A stretch of DNA of 12,529 bases from Pseudomonadales bacterium (lineage in GTDB: Bacteria; Pseudomonadota; Gammaproteobacteria; Pseudomonadales; Litorivicinaceae), in contig JAAXJV010000002.1 of assembly GCA_012269655.1 (NCBI GenBank), positions 1-12,529 on the forward strand. Direction: 5' to 3'. Both the position numbers and the translations under genes were made by a program. Below the pieces are notes generated by a model, which saw only the letters and a list, made by a program, of their open reading frames with translations, did no database searches and was not told where the DNA came from. Below, in pieces: positions 6,229-12,529 of the stretch (within the stretch, counting starts at the first letter, position 1; each line of letters starts with the position of its first letter).

Positions 6229-7107
6229 CTATTTGAGCCCAAGTAAACGAATTGCATTCTCCTTCATTACAAGAGGTTTAACCTCTTCTTTGATATCCAA
6301 CTTTTCGAAATCTGAAATCCAACGATCCGGTGTTATCACGGGCCAGTCCGAGCCAAACAAGACTTTTTTCTTCAATAGGCTGTTCATGTATTGAATGAGA
6401 ATCGGCGGAAAGTATTTTGGCGACCAGCCCGATAAATCCATGTAAACATTTGGCTTATGGGTCAGGACGGATAGTTGTTCCTCCACCCAAGGAAAGGCCG
6501 GGTGTGCCGCCACGATAGACATATCCGGAAAATCTGCGGCCACGTCGTCCAAATGGATAGGATTTGAATATTTCAGGCGCATGTTCATGCCGCCGTGCGC
6601 GCCTGCACCCACGCCAGTCTGGCCGGTGTGGAACAGCGCCACGCATCCTTCTTCTTGAATCACTTCGTACAAAACATAGGCACTGCGGTCGTTTGGATAG
6701 AAGCCCTGCATGGTGGGATGGAACTTAAATCCCTTTACACCAAACTCACGTACTAGGCGACGGGCTTCACGAGCCCCCATCTTCCCTTTGGCGGGATCAA
6801 TCGACGCAAACGGAATCAATACGTCATTGTTTTCATCACAGATCCGAGCCACTTCCTCGTTTTCATAACGCTTGAAACCGGTATTTCTTTCGGCATCGAC
6901 AGGAAAGATTACGCAGGCCATTTTTTTGTCACGATAGTAGGCCGCGGTTTCTTGCGGCGTCGGCATCATGTTGTGACCGGCAGGGTTCTTAAAGTATTTC
7001 GCAAAATTTTCTTGAAACTCGTAGTAACCATCGTCTCGATCGTGGCTACAGGGTTCTTCTGCGTGAGTATGAAAATCGATAGCAACGATATTTTCTAAAT
7101 CTAACAT
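6229..7107 (-). CDS. Amidohydrolase-2 family metal-dependent hydrolase (COG2159-like, ACMSD/decarboxylase branch)
   Basis: A 292-residue TIM-barrel enzyme of the amidohydrolase superfamily. The metal-binding pattern is readable: HxH in DFHTH (H13, H15), FHTGQT (H160), AAHPAF (H202) and FGSDWPV (D254), as in the ACMSD and benzoate-decarboxylase type branch, where one divalent metal is bound. GFKFHPTMQG (126-135) is also common in this branch. Members decarboxylate or hydrolyse C-C, C-N or ester bonds, so the reaction cannot be read from the sequence. It begins 7 bp after the feruloyl-CoA synthase stop, with only a weak ribosome site, so it is in that operon. Since no thiolase or vanillin dehydrogenase is present, I infer that it may act on the beta-ketoacyl (or ester) intermediate and release vanillate. 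Alternatives are an aromatic decarboxylase or hydrolysis of a conjugated hydroxycinnamate. The family is firm; the role is speculative. Confidence 0.82.
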   Translation of the reverse strand: MLDLENIVAIDFHTHAEEPCSHDRDDGYYEFQENFAKYFKNPAGHNMMPTPQETAAYYRDKKMACVIFPVDAERNTGFKRYENEEVARICDENNDVLIPFASIDPAKGKMGAREARRLVREFGVKGFKFHPTMQGFYPNDRSAYVLYEVIQEEGCVALFHTGQTGVGAGAHGGMNMRLKYSNPIHLDDVAADFPDMSIVAAHPAFPWVEEQLSVLTHKPNVYMDLSGWSPKYFPPILIQYMNSLLKKKVLFGSDWPVITPDRWISDFEKLDIKEEVKPLVMKENAIRLLGLK

Positions 7108-7114
7108 TGGAATC

Positions 7115-8902
7115 TCACAGTCGAATCAATAAGTTATCGTCTATAGTTTGATAAATAACATCAACCAAATCGCTGCGGGTTTTGAGGACCGCGCGCTGAT
7201 TAATCGAGCCTTTGTCGGTTATCTCGTGCGCATCAATAGAAGGCGGCACATCCAATAACCGAAGCGCCTTGATACGTGTTGAGCTACCGGTTGTGGTGCG
7301 ATCAAAGGCCTGCAATTTGGCTGTAAATTCAGCGATCACTTCAGGCGAGCCCAACAACGATTTGGCATCCTTAATGGCTGGATTTATCGCCTGGCAGGCT
7401 TCCAGATTAGGAAACACCAGCGCACCCAAATAGGCCTCATTGTGCCCAGTGATTACGACATCCTGAACCAAAGGAGCGAAGGCGTTAATCAAGGCTGCTC
7501 GCAATGGACCAACACTGACCCAGGTGCCCGTATTGAGCTTAAAGTCCTCCCCAACACGTCCGTCGAAACGAAAGCCACGTTGAGGCGCATCAGAATCAAT
7601 GTAAGCCAGGGCATCCCCAAGACAATAAAAGTCTTCGTCGTCAAACGCCTGACGAGTCTGCTCTGGATTGCGCCAGTAACCGGGCGTGATCGTCGGTGCT
7701 TTCACTCGAACTTCGAGTTTTTCGTCATTCGGCACAAGCTTTAACTGAACGCCTGGTGCGGGCACGCCGACAACACCTGAGGCGCATTCCTCCACCGATG
7801 CGAACAGCGCTGAGGGGGCCGTTTCGGTTGCACCCAGCCCCGTCACCATGGGCACTTTTTTGCCTGTGTATTTGATGGCCAAGGCATCTAATCTGTCCCA
7901 AACTGGTTGAGACAGTCCAGCGCCAGCAAAAAAGGTCATGCTCAAGCGACTAAAGAAATGCTTGGCAACCGCCTCGTCATGCTCCAGTCGATCCACTAAT
8001 AGCTCATAACCCTTAGGAACGTTGAAATAGACGCTTGGTGCGACTTCCGACAGGTTCGTTAAAGTGGTTTCAATACCGGCAGACGTAGGCTTACCGTCAT
8101 CGATATACAGGGTCCCGCCGTTGTAAATGACCAATCCCACGTTGTGATTGCCACCAAAGGTATGATTCCAGGGCAGCCAATCCACAATCACGGGCGGCTC
8201 GGTTTGCATAAATTTAAATACCGAACGGATCATCTCTTGGTTTGCACAAATCATGCGCTGAGTATTAACCACGGCCTTAGGCAGTCCGGTCGAGCCAGAA
8301 GTGAACAAAAACTTTGCAATGGTGTCGCCGGTGACCGCTTGATACGCGGATTCAACATCGTTCGTCTCAGACCGCAAGGAGGCCAAATCAAACACCACCT
8401 CAACCTCGGTATCTAAGGCATCAATCGCCGGCGCGTAAGCCTTCGGATCATCAGCAAATATCAAACCGGGTGTCAGCACCTGATAGGCGTGTTTCAGCTT
8501 GCCGTAATCTGTTGAGATCAAGGAGTAGGGCGTCGAGATCGGTGAATAGGGGATGCCAACATGCTGACAGGCCAATGCCAGCAGCAAGTGTTCGATGCTA
8601 TTCCCCGACAGGATCATGACAGGTTTTTCGGCACTCAAACCGCGGGCGAGTAAACCTCCGGCCAATGCGCGGACTTCTTTGAGTACATCGGAGTAGCTCA
8701 GTTTAATCCAGCGACCGTCAGACCCACGCCGACTGACTAGAATCCTATTCGGATCGTGTTCTGCCCAATAAACCAATCGCTCTGTTAGACAACGTGCGTA
8801 CTCACCCAGCGGTGTTGTGCAATCTATTATTTGGCAACCATCGGCGCGCTGCAGGATCGACATGGTTCCTGTGGCGATATCGATTTCATGAAATTCGCTC
8901 AT
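7115..8902 (-). CDS. fcs: Feruloyl-CoA synthase (hydroxycinnamate-CoA ligase, ANL superfamily)
   Basis: Activates ferulate, and probably p-coumarate and caffeate, to the CoA thioester with ATP through an acyl-adenylate. The 595-residue protein has the ANL motifs in order: phosphate loop TSGSTGLPKA (201-210), GLGATETAP (355-363, the A5 position), GRVGEDFKLNTGTW (448-461, A8 hinge) and TDKGSINQR (562-570) with K564 as probable catalytic lysine. WLPWNHTFGGNHN (242-254) and the following NGGTLYIDDGKP are characteristic of bacterial feruloyl-CoA synthases rather than general acyl-CoA ligases. The start at 8902 (MSEFHEI) has AGGAG at 8914-8910, 7 nt away. A longer frame from 8980 would overlap the dehydrogenase gene by about 70 bp and add a non-conserved basic tail. 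It follows the dehydrogenase stop by 10 bp and precedes the amidohydrolase by 7 bp, in one operon. Confidence 0.9.
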   Translation of the reverse strand: MSEFHEIDIATGTMSILQRADGCQIIDCTTPLGEYARCLTERLVYWAEHDPNRILVSRRGSDGRWIKLSYSDVLKEVRALAGGLLARGLSAEKPVMILSGNSIEHLLLALACQHVGIPYSPISTPYSLISTDYGKLKHAYQVLTPGLIFADDPKAYAPAIDALDTEVEVVFDLASLRSETNDVESAYQAVTGDTIAKFLFTSGSTGLPKAVVNTQRMICANQEMIRSVFKFMQTEPPVIVDWLPWNHTFGGNHNVGLVIYNGGTLYIDDGKPTSAGIETTLTNLSEVAPSVYFNVPKGYELLVDRLEHDEAVAKHFFSRLSMTFFAGAGLSQPVWDRLDALAIKYTGKKVPMVTGLGATETAPSALFASVEECASGVVGVPAPGVQLKLVPNDEKLEVRVKAPTITPGYWRNPEQTRQAFDDEDFYCLGDALAYIDSDAPQRGFRFDGRVGEDFKLNTGTWVSVGPLRAALINAFAPLVQDVVITGHNEAYLGALVFPNLEACQAINPAIKDAKSLLGSPEVIAEFTAKLQAFDRTTTGSSTRIKALRLLDVPPSIDAHEITDKGSINQRAVLKTRSDLVDVIYQTIDDNLLIRL

Positions 8903-8909
8903 CAAACTT

Positions 8910-8914
8910 CTCCT
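8910..8914 (-). promoter_or_regulatory. Shine-Dalgarno deciding the fcs start
   Basis: Read on the minus strand, AGGAG stands 7 nt before the ATG at 8902. The TAG stop of the preceding dehydrogenase gene (8915-8913) overlaps it, so ribosomes ending there are already at the fcs initiation site. This supports 8902 over the upstream ATG at 8980. Confidence 0.8.
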
Positions 8915-9680
8915 ATTGCGCCGCCAACCGGATCGAACCGTCCAAACGAACGGTTTCACCATTGAGTAAACGGTTCTCAATCATCTGCTGGACCAGTTGG
9001 GCAAATTCGCTGGGTTGCCCCAAACGCTTGGGAAACGGAACCGATTCGCCCAAAGATTTTTGAACCTCGTCGGGTAACACATCCATCATCGGGGTTTTGA
9101 ATAGGCCCGGAGCGATGGTCAGGACGCGAATACCAAAACGTGCGAGCTCTCGGGCCAGTGGCAATGTCATTGAGGCTACGCCTGCCTTGGAGGCGGCGTA
9201 TGCCGCCTGCCCGATCTGACCATCAAACGCGGCTACCGAGGCCGTTGAAATAATGACGCCACGCTCACCATCCTCACCCGGGGAGTTGCTTTGCATTTGC
9301 TCAGCAGCCAGGCGAATCATGTTAAAGGTGCCGATCAGATTGACCTGAACAATACGGCTAAAGCTTTCTAGATCGTGAGTGCCATGTTTACCCAGAATTC
9401 GCTGTGCGCCGGGTATTCCTGCGCAATTGATAAGCCCATTGATCGGACCAAAATGACCCACCGCACTGTCCAGTGATTCGGTTACAGAGGATTCGCGGGT
9501 GATATCGCATTGAAAAAACTCAGCGCAAGATCCCAGATCACTGGCGGTCTGAGTACCGGCCACCGCGTTGACATCAAACAGGGAGACGTTAGCGCCCATT
9601 CCGATCAGATGCGTGGCAACGCCTTGCCCCAATCCTGAACTGCCGCCCGTAACGACAAAATGCTGGTCCTGAATCTGCAT
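8913..9680 (-). CDS. Short-chain 3-hydroxyacyl-CoA dehydrogenase (HSD10-like SDR)
   Basis: A 255-residue classical short-chain dehydrogenase. TGGSSGLG (11-18) is the nucleotide glycine motif, and D36 in LFDVN favours NAD over NADP. NCAG (85-88) and N114 follow, and the active site is S148, Y161 and K165 (YAASK). The stretch [20 protein letters not shown] (146-165) is close to the signature of type-2 3-hydroxyacyl-CoA dehydrogenases (HSD17B10 group), which oxidise L-3-hydroxyacyl-CoA to 3-ketoacyl-CoA. Its gene starts 2 bp after the hydratase stop, with AAGGA 6 nt before the ATG, and is followed by fcs. In this setting it would oxidise the beta-hydroxy-phenylpropanoyl-CoA made by hydration of feruloyl-CoA. 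That is the second step of a beta-oxidative route of the kind described for ferulate in Agrobacterium fabrum. The substrate is inferred from the operon. Confidence 0.85.
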   Translation of the reverse strand: MQIQDQHFVVTGGSSGLGQGVATHLIGMGANVSLFDVNAVAGTQTASDLGSCAEFFQCDITRESSVTESLDSAVGHFGPINGLINCAGIPGAQRILGKHGTHDLESFSRIVQVNLIGTFNMIRLAAEQMQSNSPGEDGERGVIISTASVAAFDGQIGQAAYAASKAGVASMTLPLARELARFGIRVLTIAPGLFKTPMMDVLPDEVQKSLGESVPFPKRLGQPSEFAQLVQQMIENRLLNGETVRLDGSIRLAAQ

Positions 9681-9682
9681 AC

Positions 9683-10447
9683 TTAATCCTTCTTCTTACG
9701 ATTTAGGAAGGCATCGATACGCGCTTTGATTTCGGGATTGGTTTGGGTCATCCCGGCCAACAGTGATTCGGTATAAAGCCCATCGTCAGATGACATGTTC
9801 GCAATTCGATTGAGCCCAGTGGTCATGGCCCAGTTGGAATAGGGTGAATTGCTCAAAATGATTTCTGCCAATTCCTGCGCTTTGGCCATCAGTTGCTCGC
9901 TATCCACTTTGTAATGGGCAAGCCCTAACGCCAGTCCTTCTTCGGCATTTAGCGTCCGCCCCGTTAGCATCATTTCCTGCATCCGGCTTGTACCAATAAT
10001 GTTGGCCACTGTGACCGAGGCACCTCCGCCGACAAAGATTCCATGGCGTCCTTCAGGCAGTCTGTAGTAAGTCGTTTCATCAGACACTCGAACATGTGCA
10101 TTGGCTGCAAGTTCCAAGCCGCCACCGATCACCGCGCCTTGCATGGCTGCAATCACAGGCACACCCGAATTTCGGATATGAGCGAAGGTCCGGTGCCACA
10201 TGCGAGAGTGATTTACGACTTCAAAAGGCTCACGGGCCGTATGCTCCGACAAATCCAATCCCGAACAGAACTCTGGGCCTTCACCGGACAAAATCACCAC
10301 ACGAACATCAGACTGCAGATTGCTTAAGACCTGTTCAATTTCCCGGCAAAGTGCATCGTTGATCGCGTTCTTTTTTGCCGGGCGATTCAGTCGTAGATGA
10401 CCGATACCACCTTTATCAGACCAGGTTAGATGTTCGAACTGTGCCAT
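9683..10447 (-). CDS. Enoyl-CoA hydratase (crotonase family), probable feruloyl-CoA hydratase
   Basis: A 254-residue crotonase fold enzyme. The oxyanion-hole segments are FCSGLDLS (60-67) and GAVIGGGLEL (104-113). E112 in GGGLEL and E132 in RLPEGRHGI are 20 residues apart, matching the two catalytic glutamates of enoyl-CoA hydratase (E144 and E164 of the rat enzyme). The vanillin-forming hydroxycinnamoyl-CoA hydratase-lyase of Pseudomonas has a serine (S123) at the first of these positions. I therefore expect plain hydration of the feruloyl-CoA double bond without retro-aldol cleavage. It is the first gene of the minus-strand block, with AAGG 10 nt before its ATG, and diverges from the acyl-CoA dehydrogenase over 95 bp containing an inverted repeat. 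Dehydrogenase and synthase follow at once. The crotonase call is firm; the exact reaction is inferred and could also be isomerisation or hydrolysis. Confidence 0.83.
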   Translation of the reverse strand: MAQFEHLTWSDKGGIGHLRLNRPAKKNAINDALCREIEQVLSNLQSDVRVVILSGEGPEFCSGLDLSEHTAREPFEVVNHSRMWHRTFAHIRNSGVPVIAAMQGAVIGGGLELAANAHVRVSDETTYYRLPEGRHGIFVGGGASVTVANIIGTSRMQEMMLTGRTLNAEEGLALGLAHYKVDSEQLMAKAQELAEIILSNSPYSNWAMTTGLNRIANMSSDDGLYTESLLAGMTQTNPEIKARIDAFLNRKKKD

Positions 10448-10483
10448 TTCAGAAACGCCTTAATTATTTTCGACTCTCCGCAT

Positions 10484-10505
10484 AATTGTTTACAAGGAAA
10501 CAATT
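10484..10505. promoter_or_regulatory. Perfect 8-bp inverted repeat, candidate operator
   Basis: AATTGTTT (10484-10491) and AAACAATT (10498-10505) are exact inverted repeats separated by ACAAGG. The 22-bp site lies midway between two divergent genes and overlaps the candidate -35 box of the acyl-CoA dehydrogenase promoter, which is typical of a dimeric repressor site (MarR or GntR class). The overlapping ATAATTGTTTACAAGG (10482-10497) resembles the vanA-side site at 105-123. The protein that binds is not known. Confidence 0.5.
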
Positions 10506-10527
10506 TTCAAGGAATATTTTGGTGAAT

Positions 10528-10533
10528 GAGGAG
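10528..10533 (+). promoter_or_regulatory. Shine-Dalgarno deciding the acyl-CoA dehydrogenase start
   Basis: GAGGAG stands 9 nt before the ATG at 10543. The upstream in-frame ATG at 10486 lies inside the inverted repeat and has no ribosome site, so 10543 is chosen. Confidence 0.8.
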
Positions 10534-10542
10534 AGTTCAACA

Positions 10543-12504
10543 ATGAAAAAAGATGCCAACGACCACGCTAGCACCAGTGCCACAGCGCTTCGCGCCGCTG
10601 GCGATAATGTGCTCGCCGATGATGTTCAAGGTTTGGAGCAAACCGCGGATGCGGTGGACGCCAAACTTGGCAGTTCAACGGTTGCGTTAGTTGAACGACT
10701 CATATTCGGGCCAAGCCCAAAATGGGAAGAGTTAACCCAGGGCGGCCGAACCGCCGCCGCATTGGCAACCGAACGACACCCCGTGGTGGCGGCTGCATTG
10801 GAAGTGCTTGATCGTGGCGAGGCCTTTGATGAATCGGGCAAGCTGTCGGATCGGTTACGCGACGCATTGATCCCTCACAAAGCGCATGCCTTTACTGTTC
10901 CAGAACAATTCGGTGGCGCGGGTAAATCCTATGCCGAGCTTGGCGTGGTTTTAGAGCAATTGTCGGCCAATGGCTTGGGCGCGCTAGCGGTTGAGCTCTC
11001 CGGCCAATTGACGATTGGCGCCGGCTCATTGCTGGGATACGGCTCAGAGGAGCAGCGGGCAAAATTTCTGCCCGCCTTAGCTCAAGGGCGCCTGATGGGA
11101 TTTGCGCTGACCGAGGTGGGCGTGGGTGTGAACGCCAAAAAGATTCAAGCCTATGTCGAACCCTGCAGCACCGGCGGCTGGACACTGCATGCTACCGGCC
11201 CACGCAATAAATTATGGATCACCAGTGCCAGACATGGCGGCATCCTGGGTCTGGTTGCACGCATTGGGAAAGAAGGCAAAGAGCTGGGTCTATTCGTGAT
11301 TGAGGTGCCTGAACAGGATGCTGAAGACGGCAGTTTTTGGCTGAAGCCGTCGGGCGTTGACGCGTTTCACCAGAATTACAACTCGCGCATTCACTTTGAT
11401 GGTTTCCACATTCCTGAGGCGAATAAAATTCCCGCGGATGGAGTCGAAGTCCTGTTTTATTGCCTACGGTTAGGCCGTTGCATGTTGGCCGCGATGGCGA
11501 GCGGCTACCAACGAATGCTCGCGAAAGACAGCTTGGATTTTGCTCGAGCCCGCAGCAGTCTGGGCGGCATCGTTTCTCGGCATGAATTGCCACGGTGGGC
11601 GATGTTAGAAATGTCTGGCAATGCGTTACAGAGCTACGCGCTGTCTCATCTCTCGCTCGCTCAAGACACAGCCGGTGTCAATCTGGCCGGCTTACGAGAC
11701 CTGACGAAGTCGGCCGCCGCGGCCACCAGCGTTGCGTCAATGATCCACGCCGAGCACGTGATGGGAGGACGCGCCTTCACCCAAACTCACCGCGTCAATC
11801 AAAGCCGAGCCAATTTGCATTTGTTTGGTATCGTCGAGGGTGAAGACAACATGATTCGGATGGGCATGGTTAGGGACTTAACCGCTAACTTTTCTAAGAT
11901 CTATCTATCGGATCTTTTGGGCATCATGGCGGCCAAGCAACAAGCAGGGGCGCCGCTTCGGTTGACCGCATCCTCTGTATGGCGCGAGCCTGGAAGGGTA
12001 TTATCCTTGGCCAGCGCAATGCTGCGGTCACCCGCTTTTTGGAAACTCAAAGTATGGGGCGTTCGGAATTTATTCAGCGACGCCTGTGCTTGGTTTTCCA
12101 AGCCGCCCGTTAGCGGCGAATCGGGGCAGCTTATTCAATATGCCACTCGACGCCTCCGGCTGGTCAAATGGCGCTACTTGGGTCTAACTCTTCTGTATCA
12201 ATTGGAATTAACCCGGGCGCAAAAGCCTTTGGTTGAGCTGGGCGAAGAAATCGAGCATCTGGTCAGCATGATCGCAGTTTTGGCGCACGTATCGCCTGAC
12301 AATCCGACAGACCAGGCTTTGGCAGTCTTTCAGGCAAAACAGTTGAAACTCCGGTACAAGAAATTGCGCTGTGGTGCGGGCGATGTCGCATCTCAACGAG
12401 CCATCGTCGACACCCTCGGCGAGCAAATGCATGCTGGCGAGGCCGACTGGCTTAGCGATATCCGTTCTGTCGAATTACCCATCAGCTGGCAGGAGCCTAA
12501 ATGA
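10543..12504 (+). CDS. Acyl-CoA dehydrogenase, long FadE-like form with divergent FAD motif
   Basis: A 653-residue flavoprotein that should oxidise an acyl-CoA to the trans-2-enoyl-CoA. The core spans about 100-445. It shows PEQFGGAG (120-127), the FAD/substrate motif region FALTEVGVGVNAKK (187-200), KLWITSA (223-229), the flavin-contact region ARARSSLGG (334-342), GGRAFTQ (408-414) and IVEGEDN (430-436) with E432 as probable catalytic base. It is much longer than the usual 380-400 residues: about 100 residues precede the core and some 200, largely helical, follow it, as in FadE-type enzymes. The common TEPxAGSD is replaced by TEVGVGVN, an unusual change. It diverges from the hydratase operon and overlaps the next gene by ATGA. 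A role in feeding dihydroferuloyl-type CoA esters into the pathway is plausible, as with HcaD in Acinetobacter, but a fatty-acid substrate is equally possible. Confidence 0.82.
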   Translation: MKKDANDHASTSATALRAAGDNVLADDVQGLEQTADAVDAKLGSSTVALVERLIFGPSPKWEELTQGGRTAAALATERHPVVAAALEVLDRGEAFDESGKLSDRLRDALIPHKAHAFTVPEQFGGAGKSYAELGVVLEQLSANGLGALAVELSGQLTIGAGSLLGYGSEEQRAKFLPALAQGRLMGFALTEVGVGVNAKKIQAYVEPCSTGGWTLHATGPRNKLWITSARHGGILGLVARIGKEGKELGLFVIEVPEQDAEDGSFWLKPSGVDAFHQNYNSRIHFDGFHIPEANKIPADGVEVLFYCLRLGRCMLAAMASGYQRMLAKDSLDFARARSSLGGIVSRHELPRWAMLEMSGNALQSYALSHLSLAQDTAGVNLAGLRDLTKSAAAATSVASMIHAEHVMGGRAFTQTHRVNQSRANLHLFGIVEGEDNMIRMGMVRDLTANFSKIYLSDLLGIMAAKQQAGAPLRLTASSVWREPGRVLSLASAMLRSPAFWKLKVWGVRNLFSDACAWFSKPPVSGESGQLIQYATRRLRLVKWRYLGLTLLYQLELTRAQKPLVELGEEIEHLVSMIAVLAHVSPDNPTDQALAVFQAKQLKLRYKKLRCGAGDVASQRAIVDTLGEQMHAGEADWLSDIRSVELPISWQEPK

Positions 12505-12529
12505 AACTGAGTTATGGCGAACTCGGGGG
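12501..12529 (+). CDS. Start of an unidentified gene coupled to the acyl-CoA dehydrogenase
   Basis: An ATG at 12501 overlaps the dehydrogenase stop as ATGA. AGGAG at 12491-12495 lies 5 nt upstream, so initiation here is likely. Only MKLSYGELG and part of a tenth codon (a glycine) are visible before the window ends. Such an opening is seen in alpha/beta-hydrolases, among others, but nine residues cannot identify a family. The overlap suggests the product works with the acyl-CoA dehydrogenase. Confidence 0.55.

Larger units (their letters stand above)
10448..10542. promoter_or_regulatory. Divergent promoter region between the hydratase and the acyl-CoA dehydrogenase
   Basis: A short 95-bp gap that must hold the control signals of two operons. 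For the plus strand, TTTACA at 10489-10494 (5 of 6 to the -35 consensus), an 18-bp spacer and AATATT at 10513-10518 (4 of 6 to -10) form a candidate promoter. The inverted repeat at 10484-10505 covers this -35 box. No equally good pair was found for the minus strand. Assignments are by eye. Confidence 0.4.

Noticed and set aside
8903..8980. Longer start for feruloyl-CoA synthase at 8980
   Set aside because: It would overlap the dehydrogenase by 68 bp and add a basic, unconserved tail, whereas AGGAG is well placed before 8902.
9683..10447. Calling the crotonase a feruloyl-CoA hydratase/lyase that makes vanillin (ech/HCHL)
   Set aside because: E112 occupies the position where HCHL has serine, and an HSD10-like dehydrogenase follows, so hydration for beta-oxidation fits better.
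1..12529. CRISPR arrays, tRNA or rRNA genes, insertion sequences, phage or defence genes
   Set aside because: No spaced direct repeats, no transposase-like or integrase-like product and no RNA-gene signature was seen; almost the whole window is explained by the catabolic and transport genes.

Overview
The window looks like a catabolic locus for plant- or lignin-derived hydroxycinnamates such as ferulate, p-coumarate and caffeate, from a Gram-negative proteobacterium. A marine or soil gammaproteobacterium is my best guess. This rests on moderate GC (about half, judged by eye), a TRAP-type periplasmic uptake system, a long FadE-like acyl-CoA dehydrogenase and tightly packed short-gap operons. 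It is an inference from gene content, not a taxonomic proof.

Layout. At the left edge the first 26 codons of a divergent GntR-type regulator run off the window on the minus strand. From the same short intergenic region a two-gene plus-strand operon encodes a VanA-like Rieske oxygenase and a VanB-like reductase, i.e. vanillate O-demethylase (vanillate to protocatechuate plus formaldehyde). It meets, tail to tail and with overlapping stop codons, a block of eight minus-strand genes. In transcription order these are enoyl-CoA hydratase, short-chain 3-hydroxyacyl-CoA dehydrogenase, feruloyl-CoA synthase and amidohydrolase, then a gap of about 140 bp, then TRAP solute-binding protein (dctP), TRAP small permease (dctQ), TRAP large permease (dctM) and an MFS permease. 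Divergent from the hydratase is a plus-strand FadE-like acyl-CoA dehydrogenase, coupled by an ATGA overlap to a gene of which only the first nine codons are visible.

How the genes fit together. TRAP and MFS transporters would bring in the aromatic acid and the synthase would make feruloyl-CoA. The crotonase carries both hydratase glutamates (E112, E132), whereas vanillin-forming hydroxycinnamoyl-CoA hydratase-lyase (HCHL) has serine at the first position. With an HSD10-like dehydrogenase beside it, this points to side-chain shortening by beta-oxidation rather than through vanillin. No thiolase and no vanillin dehydrogenase are present. The amidohydrolase is therefore the local candidate for cleaving the beta-keto intermediate, which is the most interesting open question here. 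The vanillate formed would go to VanAB. The acyl-CoA dehydrogenase could feed saturated (dihydro) side chains into the same route.

Regulation. The two divergent promoter regions share the motif ATAAT-(A)-TGT[A/T]TACAA followed by GG, which suggests one regulator may control both. The second region also has a perfect 8-bp inverted repeat. I saw no RNA gene, CRISPR array or mobile element.
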